Origin: Macrothele yani
Taxonomy: Eukaryota; Arthropoda; Arachnida; Araneae; Macrothelidae
DNA: 64,000 nt
Assembly (NCBI GenBank): GCA_039090855.1
Contig: CM077024.1
Span: forward strand, 61,713,594-61,777,593
Reading direction: 5' to 3'
The notes under the pieces were generated by a model. It saw only the letters and a program-made list of their open reading frames with translations. It was not told where the DNA came from and made no database searches. The position numbers and the translations under genes are program-made. How positions within the stretch are numbered: the stretch's first letter is position 1; every line of letters starts with the position of its first letter. This document shows positions 9,745 to 21,979 of the stretch, piece by piece.

Positions 9745-11236
9745 TGGTTTCCATAAATTAGCGAAAAATCAGGAAAATCAACGTAATTAAAAAAACTACT
9801 TGATAAAATTTCATGAAAATCGGTGAAAGGACGCATTGAGTTGTAAATTATACGTTAGGCAAAAAACAAATCACGAAAACATTACCAGAAAAATGAACTA
9901 TACAGGAACATGTAAAAAAATGGGGTACAGGAACTCAATGGGGAAGTTGCTCCAATATGATGTGTGGTCACCTCTAACAGCTATACAGGCCCGACAGCGA
10001 TGTTCCATGCTCACTATGTCGGTGTCAGTTAACTCAGTAGGCAGTAATGCCAGTTGTTCCTGCAAAACAGTAGCAAGCCCATATAATGTATCGGGAGGCA
10101 TATTGAGGGTAGCAATACGCCTCCCCATAGTATCCCAAACATGTTCAACGGGATTTAGGTCCTGAGTTCGAGCTGCCCATTTCATATGGACAATGGTTTC
10201 CTCTTCAAGATATTGCTCCACGAGGCGCGCTCTGTGTGGTCTTGCATTATCGTCCGGTAGAAGAAAAATTTCGCCCGTAACACCTGCATAAGGACGTATA
10301 CATATGGATGCAGGATATCATCTATATCTCTGTGTAGTCAGGTTACCACGTGTCAGGACATGGAGATTTGTTCGACCACGCAAAGAGATGCCAGCCCAGA
10401 CACCCTCACTACCTCCACCATAACGATCACTTTCACGGATGTTTCCTGGGATGATAGCCGGTTCTGGATCCCTCCAGATCAAACAACGTCTGGAATCGCT
10501 CTCTAAACTCTATCTCGATTCGACAGTGAAAAACGTACAGACCTCCATTGACTTTCACTCCAGCTAACATTCATGCGTGCCCAATTCAATCACTTCCTCC
10601 TGTGCCGTGTGGTGAAGGGCACATAAATTGCTGGTCGTTGAGCATACAGACCTCCTTCATGAAGCCGTCTGCATACAGTTGAAGCTGATATCAACTTTCC
10701 AATACCGGCAGCAACGGCATATCTGAGCTGGGTAGGTGTTGAGGTCATTTGTCTTCGTGCGGTTAACTGCAAATAACTGTCTTCAACGGCAGCTGTAGCT
10801 CTAGGCCTTCCTTGGCTGTACCTTCTAGACGCTTAATCTGTTCTTAGAAATGCATTCGACAGCCTATGGAATACAGAAGGACTCACATTCAACCATCTGG
10901 CCACATCTGTTTGACTCTGGCTTGCCTCCAGGAGACCAATGGCTTGCCATCGCAACTCTTCTGGTAAATGATGTCTCAAACTCATTCCTTCACAATGGCT
11001 ATCTCTGACTTTTCCGATCGCAATTTTAAACACGAAATCCTAGCACCTTGTGAAACGCGCGTTTTTAAACCAGTGCCTGCTCACGTCATACGATTGTAGC
11101 GCCACTACTTTACATATGATATTCTGAGTCGGCAGTGGTTTATATGTCACATATGCAAATTTTGTGCAATTCCGATCATTTTTGAATGAGTTATCGCAAA
11201 GTTTCTGTTTTTTTCCTTAATTTACGGAAACCAGTG
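9745..11236 (-). mobile_element. Tc1-like transposon with broken transposase (A)
   Basis: Terminal repeats GGTTTCCATAAATTA (left, plus strand) and the reverse complement of TAATTTACGGAAACC (right, near 11217-11232) mark the ends. The left tip merges into an AT repeat. The minus strand carries transposase pieces in different frames: an N-terminal helix-turn-helix (LPEELRWQAIGLLEASQSQTDVARWLNVS, 10833-11033), a second DNA-binding part (about 10590-10772), a middle block with GVWAGISLRGRT near 10380-10410, and a C-terminal block with WAARTQDLNPVEHVWDTMGR (9898-10221). The last is the Tc1 SPDLNPIE..W region. Stops and shifts between blocks make it inactive. Confidence 0.85.
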
Positions 11237-11295
11237 TATATAATAACTTCAGCTGAAGATGGGGCAGCATCACACTGAACTAAATTCGAGCAAGC

Positions 11296-11500
11296 CAACC
11301 ATGTGGCGCAGTGGTCTAAGCGATTTCTTCTGATCATTCCTCCGCGGTGGGTCCTGATGGTTGACACCCAAGAATTTTTTGGGAGACGCCATTATAAATC
11401 CTACTGATTGCTGTAGCACCATCGTAGTAGCCCTGGCCTCCGTTCTCACATAGATTGAGATGAAAGGTATGCTCAAGGAAATGTACAATTTTTTCTTCTA
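11296..11500 (+). mobile_element. Old SINE-like copy (diverged)
   Basis: GCCAACCATGTGGCGCAGTG followed by GTCTAAGCGATTTCTTCTGATCATTCC matches the head of the SINE family. The B-box region and body are strongly diverged, so the 3' limit is uncertain. Confidence 0.5.
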
Positions 11501-11527
11501 TACCAGATGCGGTATTGTCTGTTATTC

Positions 11528-13192
11528 ACTGGTGTGCAAAACTTAAGGGCGAGCCAGGTTTTTCCCTATGGCGTCGCACAGGAGGGGCCTGGATATATGA
11601 AACTGCAACCGTAGAAACTACATTACTTAACAAAAGGAGGACGGAAACAACAGCGGCACAACTGCAATACCAAAGAAGATAGTGGAACTTCATTCAGAAT
11701 TGGCTACATAGCACTGGGTGCCATAATGCAGATGCATCACTAATACGAAGGGAAGAGGAGGTCATCAGAAGGGGATATGATCACCCATAACGTCAATGCA
11801 TGATTTGCACCGTCTGTCTATACTTTGCACTAGCTTTCTGATGAGTTCTTGCGGTAACATCGCCCATTCTTTTGTCAGCGCCGTCTTCAGCTGTTGGGCA
11901 GTTTCCGGTGTGTGTTGACGTGTTTCAACGTGTCTCCACAGAGCGACACACACGAGTTCTAGGGATTTAGATAGAGGGAATGAGCTGCACAATCCATCCG
12001 CTGAATGTCTTCACATTCTGAAAGCTCATCAACAATCCCCGTACGATGAGGTGTGACGTTACTGTCCATTCACACGAACTGTGGGCCAATGACATCTCTG
12101 AAGAGACGAACGTGGGAAAGGATTACCTCATTATACATAGTAGCACCCACCAGTTACAATACCTCCTTCCAGTATCTGGATATCTGTACGTCCATCTATC
12201 AGAATGCCTCCCCATACGAGAACACAGCGGCCACCATATCTATTCCTTTGATTGATATTTTCGAGGCGATACGCAGTGCCTACCTCACGCCAGATTACTT
12301 GACGTCCAGAATGACTAGAGAGACTAAATCTACTTTGATCAGTAACAGGTACCGTACCCTACTGTTCTGCTGTCCCGACGCTATGTTTTCTGGACTACTG
12401 TAACCTGTGTGTCCTGTGAGCAGTTTTTAATGGAACACATCGTAAGGGACGTCGGGCTAACATTCCACATTTGTGTAGTCCCCTGGCCACCGTAAATCGC
12501 GGTGTTGTGGGTCCTGTGTTCATGTTCAGATGTTCTGCGAAGTTACTTGTTGTCTGTCTGGTAGCGATCCCTCTTGAGCTGTAGCAGCAGATCGCTATCC
12601 TCACTGGGAGCGGGGAAGACCACCACCGGTCATTAGCAAAGTTGTTCTTGTAACTCTGGAGGCCGACTACGCATGGGATACGATGCTGTATCTAACTTAA
12701 TATAGCATCGCATCCGTGACGCTATATCAAGCATCGGGCGACACAGAACTCTTGGGTCACGCTCGTCACAGTTCGCCCCTCCCCGAGCCTTCCAATTCCT
12801 CGCTCACGATTAAAATCATCAAAATGTTCTCAACGGGGCCATTTCTTATCTCTAGCACACAACAAACACAATGGAATGTCTGCAACACTTATGCACACGG
12901 CCCGGTGACTTCTGTTCAACTGACGCTGTTGGACTGCGTGAGTCCATTTTGTTCTCGTCACGCAACCACACGTCATGCCTTATTATTACGGTTTCCGAAA
13001 TTCCTTTTGTGCATATCAGGGATCCACACATCACAACATAGGTTATTCTGTACCCTCTTTAGCTGCGGGGAATATTGCATGCGGAAACTTTAAAAAAGAA
13101 TTACTGAAATTATTTTAAAAGAAATGACTCAAATTACTTTTTCGGTAAATTTATTAACTCGTTGTACATTGCTAGTTTTACGCCCACCAGTA
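11528..13192 (-). mobile_element. Tc1-like transposon with broken transposase (B)
   Basis: The ends are imperfect inverted repeats: CTGGTGTGCAAAACTTAAGG on the left and, on the right, the reverse complement of AGTTTTACGCCCACCAG. Minus-strand transposase fragments include TPRFTVARGLHKCGMLARRPLRCVP (12395-12604, second helix-turn-helix and linker) and a C-terminal segment ETAQQLKTALTKEWAMLPQELIRKLVQSIDRRC (11765-11992) typical of Tc1 C-termini. Frames are broken throughout. Confidence 0.8.
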
Positions 13193-13230
13193 TAGAAACT
13201 GGCGTCCCTAGAATGACCATTCTGGGAGGT

Positions 13231-13264
13231 ATAACGTAGAAGTCTTTTCGTACTTCTACGTTAT
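13231..13264. other. Perfect 13-bp hairpin
   Basis: ATAACGTAGAAGT and its exact reverse complement are separated by an 8-nt loop (13244-13251), about 40 bp outside the Tc1-like element B. There is no T-run after it and no known RNA motif. Confidence 0.6.
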
Positions 13265-15186
13265 TTTAAAAACATAACCATAAGATGAAATAGTTCCTAA
13301 ATTAAACCTTAACGGCCAGACGAAACATGTAAACAACAGAAGTCAAACTTACGGAAAAGATGCTTTATTCAAGGTTTTCTCCAACACATCATAACATCAC
13401 GTAGCAGTTTGCATTAAACGCTCCACACACCACACAGCTCCACACCGCTCTCAACACAACGCTTTTCAAGCAACAGTTTACTCGTAGTTTTTATCTCTCG
13501 TTCTTATCAAATCAGGCATACGTCACATTCATTCAACCTCAATTATGTTGCCAACAGTATTCGTTTGAGAGAAAAGATATCACGTTAAGTGCGAAGTATA
13601 ACTGAGAAAAAGCTTAAAAATCTGTTTATAAAAGAAAATAAAAACAAATAAAAAAGAAAACTAGTTATTCATCACTAGGATAGCTATACTAAAAATAGTA
13701 AAACCAACTTTAAAATTAATAAGATTCTGATTAATCTATAGAAGCTCACTAAGGTGATTTAATACATGCAAAGATTATTAAATACACTGCTCGTGTATTT
13801 TATAATATTTCTCATGTATTCTGGAGAGTTAATTCTGCTCTTTCTGATCATACAGATCCACAGTCTTAAGTTTATATATTTTTTTCTCTGGTTAAAATCT
13901 CCGCGCGTTGGTTTCTTGCTGCATGAGGAGGCCATCAGCCCCACCCTCACTGCCCCCCAGCGTCTAGGGAGTGGCGGAAGAGGTCAGCCATGTTCTTCTC
14001 TTGTGAGGAGAAATGTTTTTGTCACACAAGAGGTAAGCTCTCTTCCCTGTTTTTGGGTTCTATGTTTTATAAGTTCAATGTTTGTACTTCATGTACTTTT
14101 TCTCTGTCGTTTTTTAGCTTTTCAGCTTTTAGGCATTGGTTTGTCTGTTAACGTTTTTGCGGGTTTTAACTCTTTCTTTTCTCTGTAACTTTGAGCGTCT
14201 TTTGGGGTACCTAGGAACAGAAGATGGCTAAGCTTGTTCCTTTTCTATGCGCTGTCTATGCGCTGTTTTTTCAAAGTAGTTAAGTTCTTAATAACTAATT
14301 AATTATGCACTTAAAGCACTGCTGAAATACTTTGTACATATTGCAACTAACTGTTTAAGGTATATAACTTTCACATAGTTTTCTTTAGTTAATTATTATC
14401 TTTAACTTATTCTCGTTTTCGTGCTGTCATAAGTTGTAGAGTAGGGGGTTTTAGACTCAAGTTTTCTTTCAAAAATCTGTTCGTTAAAAATTAATATTTC
14501 CTTTTTTAATTGCAATTTAAAAATTTGGATTTCTTTTGCATCGATTTTCAGGTTTAAATTCTCTCTCAAACGAACTTGGAATTTCGTTATGGCTGAAAAT
14601 CATTTCTAATTATTATGTCACTCTCACAGCTTGAGTTCTCTTTAATCTTCTTCTCTCTGTTTAATAGTAACAGATGAAGAGCATGGGTCGGGCCAGGAAG
14701 GTTAATGGATGCAAGCGAAATTGTTAACTAGTGCTAGGTCATGCAACTCTACGGAGGACATGACATATATATATTTGTTAAACTATTTTAGGTGGGAATG
14801 TTACTTGCATCTATGGCCTTGCAGAAACCCATTTCCAACTAGGTCTTTGTGGAAGTGAGAAAATGCAGAGTTTTTGCCGGTCCTTGATAAAGCCAAGGCT
14901 CAGTATTCTCGACACCTTCTACATTCAGTTGTTTTATTTTATTTTTTTATCTTTTCTCCTTTTACTCACACAGGTAGATACATAACCTTTTCTATGTTGT
15001 ACTAGGTGTGAGTCAAAATTATATATGTATGTTTTTGCTTAGGTATCTTCTTTATAGAATGTGAATTCTGAATTTTCAAAACTGCTGCGTTGCGCGTTTT
15101 GATTTTCAGGTTATTTTGCAACCTTCGTTTTAAATTCTAAAGTTTTTCCTTAGTCTTCAGTTTTGCTCTTAAGTAAATAAACTCAA
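13265..15186. other. Long T-rich non-coding stretch
   Basis: T-rich on the plus strand with a small GC-richer island at about 13900-14030. A 140-codon ORF spans 13766-14188 but is mostly hydrophobic low-complexity sequence expected from T-rich DNA, so I do not call it a gene. An untranslated part of a retroelement is possible. Confidence 0.45.
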
Positions 15187-15242
15187 GATTTACATAGGGA
15201 AAGAAACTAAAAAGGAAAGTTAATTTAGAATATACGTCACAG
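15187..15242 (+). repeat. Conserved end of an unnamed dispersed repeat (copy 1)
   Basis: Contains GGGAAAGAAACTAAAAAGG and ends ATATACGTCAC. The same stretch recurs at 18430-18488 and, inverted, at 47936-47996. The shared edge at ACGTCA suggests the terminus of a mobile or repeated element whose body I cannot define. Confidence 0.55.
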
Positions 15243-16065
15243 AGGGCAGCAACCCTTCTCCCTCTCAGTACCTATGGCCCTGCGCACCGATCTCCTGGTA
15301 ATGAAGTGGAACGTTAAGCTGAATATGGGGATTAGCTGCCGATAAGTATCGCATGTTTTGTGAGTTCACATATTCAGTCAAACGAAACCAGTCTTCATGT
15401 GTAAAACAAAGAGAGCAATTTCAAGAAAGCTCTTTCTTGGGGTACATTTTCGAAACCAGCGACAGTAAGACACAATCTTATTCCTATCAAGTGGTTTCAG
15501 CACATGAACTTGTACTTTCACTCCTTACGAATGGAAACCCAAATTTTTCGTAGCTGTGCGAACGGAACTATAAAAAATGGCGAACCTGGCAGTCAAAGGA
15601 ATAGTTTTATGACTATTAAAACCGCTGGTGAACATCATTAAGAACTTCAAACTGTCAGTTTCGCGAAGTCGACAGATTGAATTGCTTGTTGTCGATTTGC
15701 TAGTAGCATTCTGCAGCGGAAATATTTATGTAAATGTGGAAATGGCTCTTAAGACTTCGCTGCAAAGTATACTTGCAACCAATTAACTGTAATATTTTTT
15801 AAATTAATAGTTTACTCTTAAAACATTACCTATCCTTCAATCGGCCGATCTTGTGGAACTGGAGCTTCCTAACGTTTTGATGCGATATTAGTTTTCTAAA
15901 GGCCGGAAGAGAAAAACTCCATTTACTCACATAAATCGTCTTTATTGGTTTTCTAAGGTACGTCAGTAGTCTCAACAGCACTGCTTCAAAATACTTCAAA
16001 GAAATGAATTTCTGTGACATTAGGTTCAAAGTGTATACAACTCCATACAATTTTAATCCAGTATA
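15243..16065. other. Non-coding, nothing recognised
   Basis: No ORF or repeat that I can support between the repeat end and the next Tc1-like element. Confidence 0.5.
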
Positions 16066-17306
16066 CACTATGGTAACAAAAGTCACAGGACACCTAGAAG
16101 AGAAACACAGCACAGCCTTTTTAGACATACATTAGTACGGTGTCGGTCCACCATTGGCCTTAATGCATGCACTGACCCTTTTCGAGACATGCTTTCGACA
16201 AGGCTTTGAAACACAGCGATATGTAGGCGCTTCCATTGAGTACATAATGCTGCCGCTAACGGTTGCTTAGTAGAAGGCCTTGGTTCCAAACTTCTTATGC
16301 GTCACTCTAATTCATCCAATAGGTGCTCTATGGGATTAAGATCAGGGCTTTGTACTGTCCAGTCCACACACCATACGGATTATCGTCAAACTACGCTGTA
16401 ACAGCCCTTGCTTTATGTCTCGGTGCATTATCCTGCTGGTATCAACAAAGCTCGGTTCCATAGTATTGCCACAGAGTTGGTAGGGCATAATTGTCCAGAA
16501 TATCAAGGTAGACGTGCTTGTTAACAGGTTTGTCCACGATAACCAATGGGCCGGGACCATGCCACGAAAAACACCCCCACACGAGTTCACTGCCAGCTCC
16601 AAACTTGATCGTAGGAACAGTACACTGTGGTAAATAGCGTTCCTCCGGCTGTCGCCATAACACACACGGCTATCAGACTGATGGATCGTGTATCTGGATC
16701 CATCAGTCCATAGGACCCGTTTCCATTGATCTACTGTCCGCGATAAATGTTCTTTATACCATGCTAAACGAGTAGCATTCCGAGTGGAGATGAAAGGCTT
16801 ATGAGCAGCCGTACGACCACGGTAACCTATAGGATGAAGTTTTCTGCGAATGGTACGTGTACATACCGAGGTTTTAGCATTTTTACTCACCTGTACTCTA
16901 AGGTCGTGTCCAGTACTCCGTTGATTAGCTGTAACGACTCTCCTGAGGCTTCGACGTCCTCTATAACTGATTTTCTTTTGGTCTGCAGGTACGTTTTGCT
17001 GCTTCAGGCACGGTATGTGTCTTCCACTTAATCAGTACATCAAAATGAGTTGGCTTGGGTATGTTTGAACGCCCCTCGGTTTCTCTTATGGACAACCCAC
17101 TAATATAAGACCCAACAATCTTTCCTTTCTCAAAGTCAGTTCTCTCCTGCCGCGATATTTTCACTCAACCTCACAGTGAGATATGATCGCGGTCAGCTGC
17201 AGGCTTGTTTTTTACCGTTTGCAACTGTACCGCGCATTTTAACAACGCAGCGGATTCGTTCATTTGCTTTTGAAGGGTGTTCGGTGACTTTTGTCAATAT
17301 AGTGTG
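16066..17306 (-). mobile_element. Tc1-like transposon with broken transposase (C)
   Basis: TA-flanked inverted repeats: CACTATGGTAACAAAAGTCAC on the left and, on the right, the reverse complement of GTGACTTTTGTCAATATAGTG. Minus-strand transposase: the N-terminus SRQERTDFEKGKIVGSYISG (16961-17164), then TIRRKLHPIGYRGRTAAHKP, WKRVLWTDGSRYTI with the first catalytic region, and in another frame [21 protein letters not shown]. The frame changes around 16660 and 16440, and the region that should hold the second Asp and the Glu is disrupted (DTSRIMHRDIKQ). Inactive. Confidence 0.87.
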
Positions 17307-17456
17307 TATAGATAGATAGAAACATACAGATACCATTCAACCAGACCTCAAGACTGTTGCCAAAAACCTATTCATTGGGTGAGAAAAATATGACGTTGAT
17401 GTTGAAACGCTTAAAGTGAATGAACATTAATTTGTCATCGTGATAGTGTTACGAGG

Positions 17457-17531
17457 TTGGAGACTAGCTCAGTCGGTAGAGCATGATATTCTCAATCCCA
17501 GGGTCGAAGATTCGGAGACCCATGTTGGGGG
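17457..17531 (+). pseudogene. tRNA-Lys-like pseudogene or SINE head
   Basis: CTAGCTCAGTCGGTAGAGCA followed by TGATATTCTCAATCCCAGGGTCG matches the D arm, anticodon arm and variable loop of animal tRNA-Lys(CTT). The anticodon position reads CTC and the acceptor arm does not pair. The T arm reads GAAGATTCGGAGACCC, so the B box is damaged. Not expected to be a working tRNA. Confidence 0.65.
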
Positions 17532-18429
17532 TCAGTTGTTATGAGGTTGAATTATGTATTACACTTTTGGGTTCGATGTTTATGCCTAGTTTCAACTCAT
17601 TGCGGAAAATATGTAGCGAACGAATACATGAGAAAGTTGTAGTCTGAAATTGTTTATTAATTTATACGTTATACGAACAGATTGTCCCGGATTGATCTTA
17701 GATGAAAATTATATCCTAACGTTTCTGTCCTCTCTCTACCTGTTTTATTTCCTAGTTATTCGCTCTTCCATATTTACCATCTAATTTTACGCAACATTTC
17801 ATTCCGTTTTCCCGTCTGGTCCAAAGAGCCGAAAAATCTTCCTTCTCAAAACACCATTTCTCTCCCTAGATCTCAGCTGTCTCCAAATCTCTGCTTCTTA
17901 GCTGGACCACCTGTGTGTCTGTCCTTCTCCCCTCTCGCTGGAAGGAGATGACGTCTGACACCTCCTCGGCAATAAAGCAATTAAGCTCTTTCGAATGCGC
18001 TTGCTGATGGCAGTGTACATGATCGCAGCGTAGGCCAATAAAACGATTTAAGCAAACGATTTGAAACGGATTCTGTGGGAAATGCAATTTTTCACCTCTA
18101 ATAACTGATTCCGCCTTAGATAGCCCCTTTCGAACATCATCATGCTTACTTAAAAAGGACCTGATGATGAAATAATACTAAAATCCTTTAAAATGTCCTA
18201 AGTCTCCGTAGCAATTGACATTCTGCACATGTTTAATCGCTGAGCTATTCTACCAGCACACTCACCTGTATATTGATAGGATTTTTCGCTGAGGAAATCT
18301 GCCAGCACACTGGTCTGTATATATTGTTTGTACATACCTTATGTTTTATTTGCTGAGAGTGCCGGCCAGTCCCAGTCGGTATGTTTATTTTTGATTTTAA
18401 TAAATGCGAATTTTGAAAGTAAAGAGAAT
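17532..18429. other. Non-coding, nothing recognised
   Basis: AT-rich spacer. Two near-copies of a CCAGCACACT word (18254 and 18303) are the only local structure seen. Confidence 0.5.
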
Positions 18430-18488
18430 GAAATCAAAATTTGCATAAAGAAACTAAAAATAAAAGTTAAATTAGAATATACGTCATA
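18430..18488 (+). repeat. Conserved end of an unnamed dispersed repeat (copy 2)
   Basis: Matches the stretch at 15187-15242 (AAGAAACTAAAAATAAAAG, ending ATATACGTCA). It is cut at its TA by the Tc1-like element that starts at 18489. Confidence 0.55.
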
Positions 18489-19687
18489 CACTGAGTGGCC
18501 ACTTTATTATGACCACCTGACAGTTTTAAGCAAATGAGCTATGGCTGCACGCCGTTGCCACCCGAGGGCGAGGCTAGTATAAAAAGGGAAAGCTTAGTGC
18601 TTGCAACAGAAGTAGAAGTGATTTTTGGGTGACGAGATGAGTACAAAATACGATTTGACAGACTTTCAACGTGGGATGATTGTAGGAGCTCGGAGCCATG
18701 GAGCGAGTATCACCGAAACCGCCGCATTCGTGAAAAGTTCCTCAGCAGCTGTTGGTAAAATGTTTAAAGACTGGACTGTCAGCCAAAAAACTGGGTCTCT
18801 ACGTGCAACGTGTAGAGACCCAGTTATCGACTAGTGACTGCTCGGGCGGAACGGAGAGTGTCCAGACTGGTAACAGACAACAGAAGGGCAACAGTGCAGG
18901 AAATTACAGACCATCTTAATCAAGGATCCCTTCAAATGATTTCTGCACGCACTGTTCGCCGTACAGTGCATTGGATGGGATATGGCAGCCGAAATCCTGT
19001 TCGAACACCTTTGCTGTCTGCAGTTAACAAGAGAAAACGTCTCCAGTTCGCAGAGGAGCACAAGGATTGGACAATCGATAATTAGAAACAAATTATGTGG
19101 TCCGATGAACGGCCGTTTGAGAATTTGGCGGAAACAGCACGATAGCATGGACCCCAAATTCATTGCTACAACCCTTCAAGCTGGTGGAGAAAACGTTATG
19201 GTTTGGGGAATGCTTTCCTGGCATGTTTTGGGCCCTTTAATTCGTGTTGATCAACGTCTGACTGGCACATCATATCTAAACATCGTTGCGACCAAGTGCA
19301 TCCTGTCATGTGGATGGTTTATCCCAATGGCGATGGCTACTTTCAACAAGATAATGCGTCCTGCCATAGTGCTCGTATTGCACAGGATTGGTTTCAGGAA
19401 CATGCCGGTGAGTTTACTTTGCTTAGGTGGTCCCCATAATCTCCAGATCTCAACCTCATTGAGAATTTGTGGGATCAAGTTGAACGAGCCATCAGACAGC
19501 TGGATCCACAACCCTGCAATCTCATACTCCTGGAAAGTGCTATTGATCAAGCATGTTCTCAGATCCCACAAACCACCTATCAACATCTCGTTGTGTCCAT
19601 GCCACGAAGAATCAACGCAGTATTAAAGGCAAAAGGGGGTCCAATGAAGTACTGAGGGGGTGGTCATAATAAAGTGGCCACTCACGG
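18489..19687 (+). mobile_element. Tc1-like transposon with broken transposase (D)
   Basis: TA-flanked 1.2-kb element with good terminal repeats sharing AGTGGCCACTTTATTATGAC at both ends. Plus-strand transposase pieces: MSTKYDLTDFQRGMIVGARSHG (helix-turn-helix, from 18637), SARTVRRTVHWMGYGSRNPV (second DNA-binding part), MWSDE (first catalytic Asp, near 19094), FQQDNASCHSARIAQDWFQEH (second Asp, near 19342) and SPDLNLIENLWDQVERAI (third acidic block, near 19443). At least three frame changes separate the pieces. The ends and the block order are well preserved, so the decay is moderate. Confidence 0.9.
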
Positions 19688-20309
19688 TATAACTCTTTGC
19701 TCGCACGTGAGTCACATCCTCTGTTTATTTAGCGATGGAAGGCGTGACACTGCTCCCAAACATGCTCAAAATTGCGTAGGAGTTCCAGTTACACTTGCGC
19801 TTTTGATATGAAGACAAACGACTCTACTCTTGCGACAGTTGCAGTACCTTGAAGAGTACTCGCATTGTGCTATCGAAACGATGTACTTCATATGCATTTA
19901 GAATGTGCATGAGAATTTCTTCATGAGTTCGGTAACTTTTTTGCTCACTCTCTGGTGTGAATGACTAACTTAATGTGTAATACGTCCGAGGTAAGAAGAG
20001 CCACTGATCTTATCGTTATTAATGGAACTTGTGGTTCTTCTTTAGTTGGATAGACAATACAACACAGCATGAAATGAAACCGACTGCGCCGATCCGCATA
20101 CGTGAGCTGATGAATCGGAGTTACCGACAATCTCATAGGCTCAGTCGACACAAATAGCGTCGTTGTCACACATTTTAAAAATAATGAGTAATCGCCCTTG
20201 ATTTATTAAAAGTTACTCAATGGTTTTGCTCTTTGTTTGGATGAAGAGGAATATACTAGATAAAAAGATGGTATCATAAAAGAAATACGGGATTACACCA
20301 TATAACACA
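19688..20309. other. Non-coding, nothing recognised
   Basis: No credible gene or repeat boundary. Confidence 0.5.
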
Positions 20310-20615
20310 AATTTGGAAAATGACAATTCAATTTTTTGTGTAAATGTGACAAGGATGGTGAGTCAGATAATATCCGAAAACTTGAAAATTTCATCGTCCT
20401 GGAGCGGACTCTCAGATAGCGCCCGGGTATGCTAACCACTACACCACCCAGAACGACCAAACCTCAAGTTTCCGATTAATACCCGGGTGCTATCTGGGAA
20501 ACGCGGATTCGAGTCCCGCTCCAGGACGATGAATTTTTTAAGTTTTCGGATATTATCTGACATACCATCCTTGTCACATTTACATCAAAAATCGGATTGT
20601 CATTTTCCAAATTTG
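20310..20615. repeat. Head-to-head pair of tRNA-derived units
   Basis: Two inverted copies share a ~85-bp tail (AATTTGGAAAATGACAAT at 20310 and its inverse ending 20615). The left copy, on the minus strand, starts with a tRNA-like sequence (20454 to 20396): GTTCTGG and CCAGGAC could pair as an acceptor stem, and TGGTGTAGTGGTTAGCAT fits an A box, but its B-box region is deleted. The right copy, on the plus strand, keeps the B box (GGATTCGAGTCCC, 20505-20517) and lacks a clean 5' half. Between them they hold one full promoter's worth of parts. Probably a SINE pair or a foldback derivative. Confidence 0.65.
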
Positions 20616-21289
20616 TAAAATGATGGTAATTCCACACTTTTTGCTTGCTCTAGTATTTCATTTAATAGATTTTTTTGCATTGTGCATAATTTAACGTGTT
20701 TTATCCTCGTAGTACCAGGTGGTTGTTGTTTACTGCCTTCCCTCAATTTCTGAAATATAGCTTAACCAATTTTGAAGGAGGAAGTAGCCTTTACTTCAGG
20801 AATAAGGTAGGTATCAAATGCACCATCTAGTTTAGACTTCTCATGGGTGCAAAGCTCTCCTGCAGCTTGTTGTTGCTCTTCTCATTTCCCCTTACGCCAC
20901 GAAGAAAGTTGAGGCGATCTGAATAATGAGTGAGCTCCAATAACAATTGTCAATTTCACCGATGAAAATTTTTGTAAGCGCTCTTACTTCCAAGAGAAAA
21001 TGTTCAAGAAATTAATACTTTTGGTATTCACAGTAAAGCTTTGCAAAACATCTCCGATGTTGCTGAACAGTAAAATCTTTCTAAGTGTAGATGTTTTCGA
21101 AATTTTATGGCGCGGAGCTACCCGGTCAGTTAACAGTGTGGTTTCTTCTTCGTACTCTAACGTGACTGCTAACTTTAACGCCGTGCGACGCTGTTATTCC
21201 CCCACCTTTCGTATGTTTGACATGTGGGATTTCACTACCCTCTTGAATACATACGCACACTCACTTATGGATATAGGGATCTGCCTTTC
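20616..21289. other. Non-coding, nothing recognised
   Basis: No supported gene. A 97-codon open frame at 21000-21293 has no recognisable features. Confidence 0.5.
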
Positions 21290-21582
21290 TTAACCCTTTA
21301 ACTGCCATAATGTCCAAAAATGCCCGTATATACAAACGACCACGGCTACCCAAAACACCTGTTTAGAGTGAGTCAGATTTCCTACCCTTACTTGCTCTTT
21401 AAATTGGCACGACCCATGAGAGATCAGCAGGAGTCACCGTCAGTCACCATTGTTGTTGCTAAACAAAGAAGTGAAACAGCAGACAGTTTCACGCGTTATG
21501 GTACTGTAACGTACCAGGAGATGTGACGTACCTTCCCGAAGGACGCACACGACATAAAGGCAGATAGGAATCAGAATAAAAC

Positions 21583-21654
21583 GTCCGCGTAGCTCAATTG
21601 GTAGAGCAACTTATTCCGGAATGAGGGGACCCGGGTTCGAGCCCCGGCGCGGAT
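21583..21654 (+). ncRNA. tRNA-like module 1 inside the piggyBac-type element
   Basis: 72 nt starting GTCCGCG and ending CGCGGAT, which pair over 7 bp with one G-U. The D arm GCTCAATTGGTAGAGC, T arm CCGGGTTCGAGCCCCGG and both pol III boxes are intact. The anticodon stem CTTAT/ATGAG leaves a 6-nt loop rather than 7, so the anticodon cannot be read with confidence. It looks like a recent tRNA derivative that could still be transcribed by pol III; whether it is charged is unknown. Confidence 0.6.
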
Positions 21655-21907
21655 AAAAATGACGGAGAAATTCACTTCGTTATAATGGCGCCCGAACTAT
21701 CCGGATGACCCGACCGTTCAAAATCTCGCATTGGTGTGATGTTATTTCCACACCGCGAGATAGGGAAAAATAAGAGAATCCCTTCTCCAGCACTTCGAAA
21801 AAAATTAATAAAAAATAAGGGGGAGATGATGTAACGTACCAGGAGATGTGACGTACCTGCCCGAAGGACGCACACGACATAAAGGCAGATAGGAATCAGA
21901 ATAAAAC

Positions 21908-21979
21908 GTCCGCGTAGCTCAATTGGTAGAGCAACTTATTCCGGAATGAGGGGACCCGGGTTGGAGCCCCGGCGCGGAT
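21908..21979 (+). ncRNA. tRNA-like module 2 inside the piggyBac-type element
   Basis: Same as module 1, exactly 325 bp downstream, with one change in the T loop (GGGTTGGAGCCC instead of GGGTTCGAGCCC) that damages the B box. Confidence 0.6.

Noticed and set aside
13766..14188. 140-codon hydrophobic ORF
   Set aside because: T-rich DNA gives Phe/Leu runs. There is no conserved motif, no codon bias unlike the flanks, and no supporting signals.
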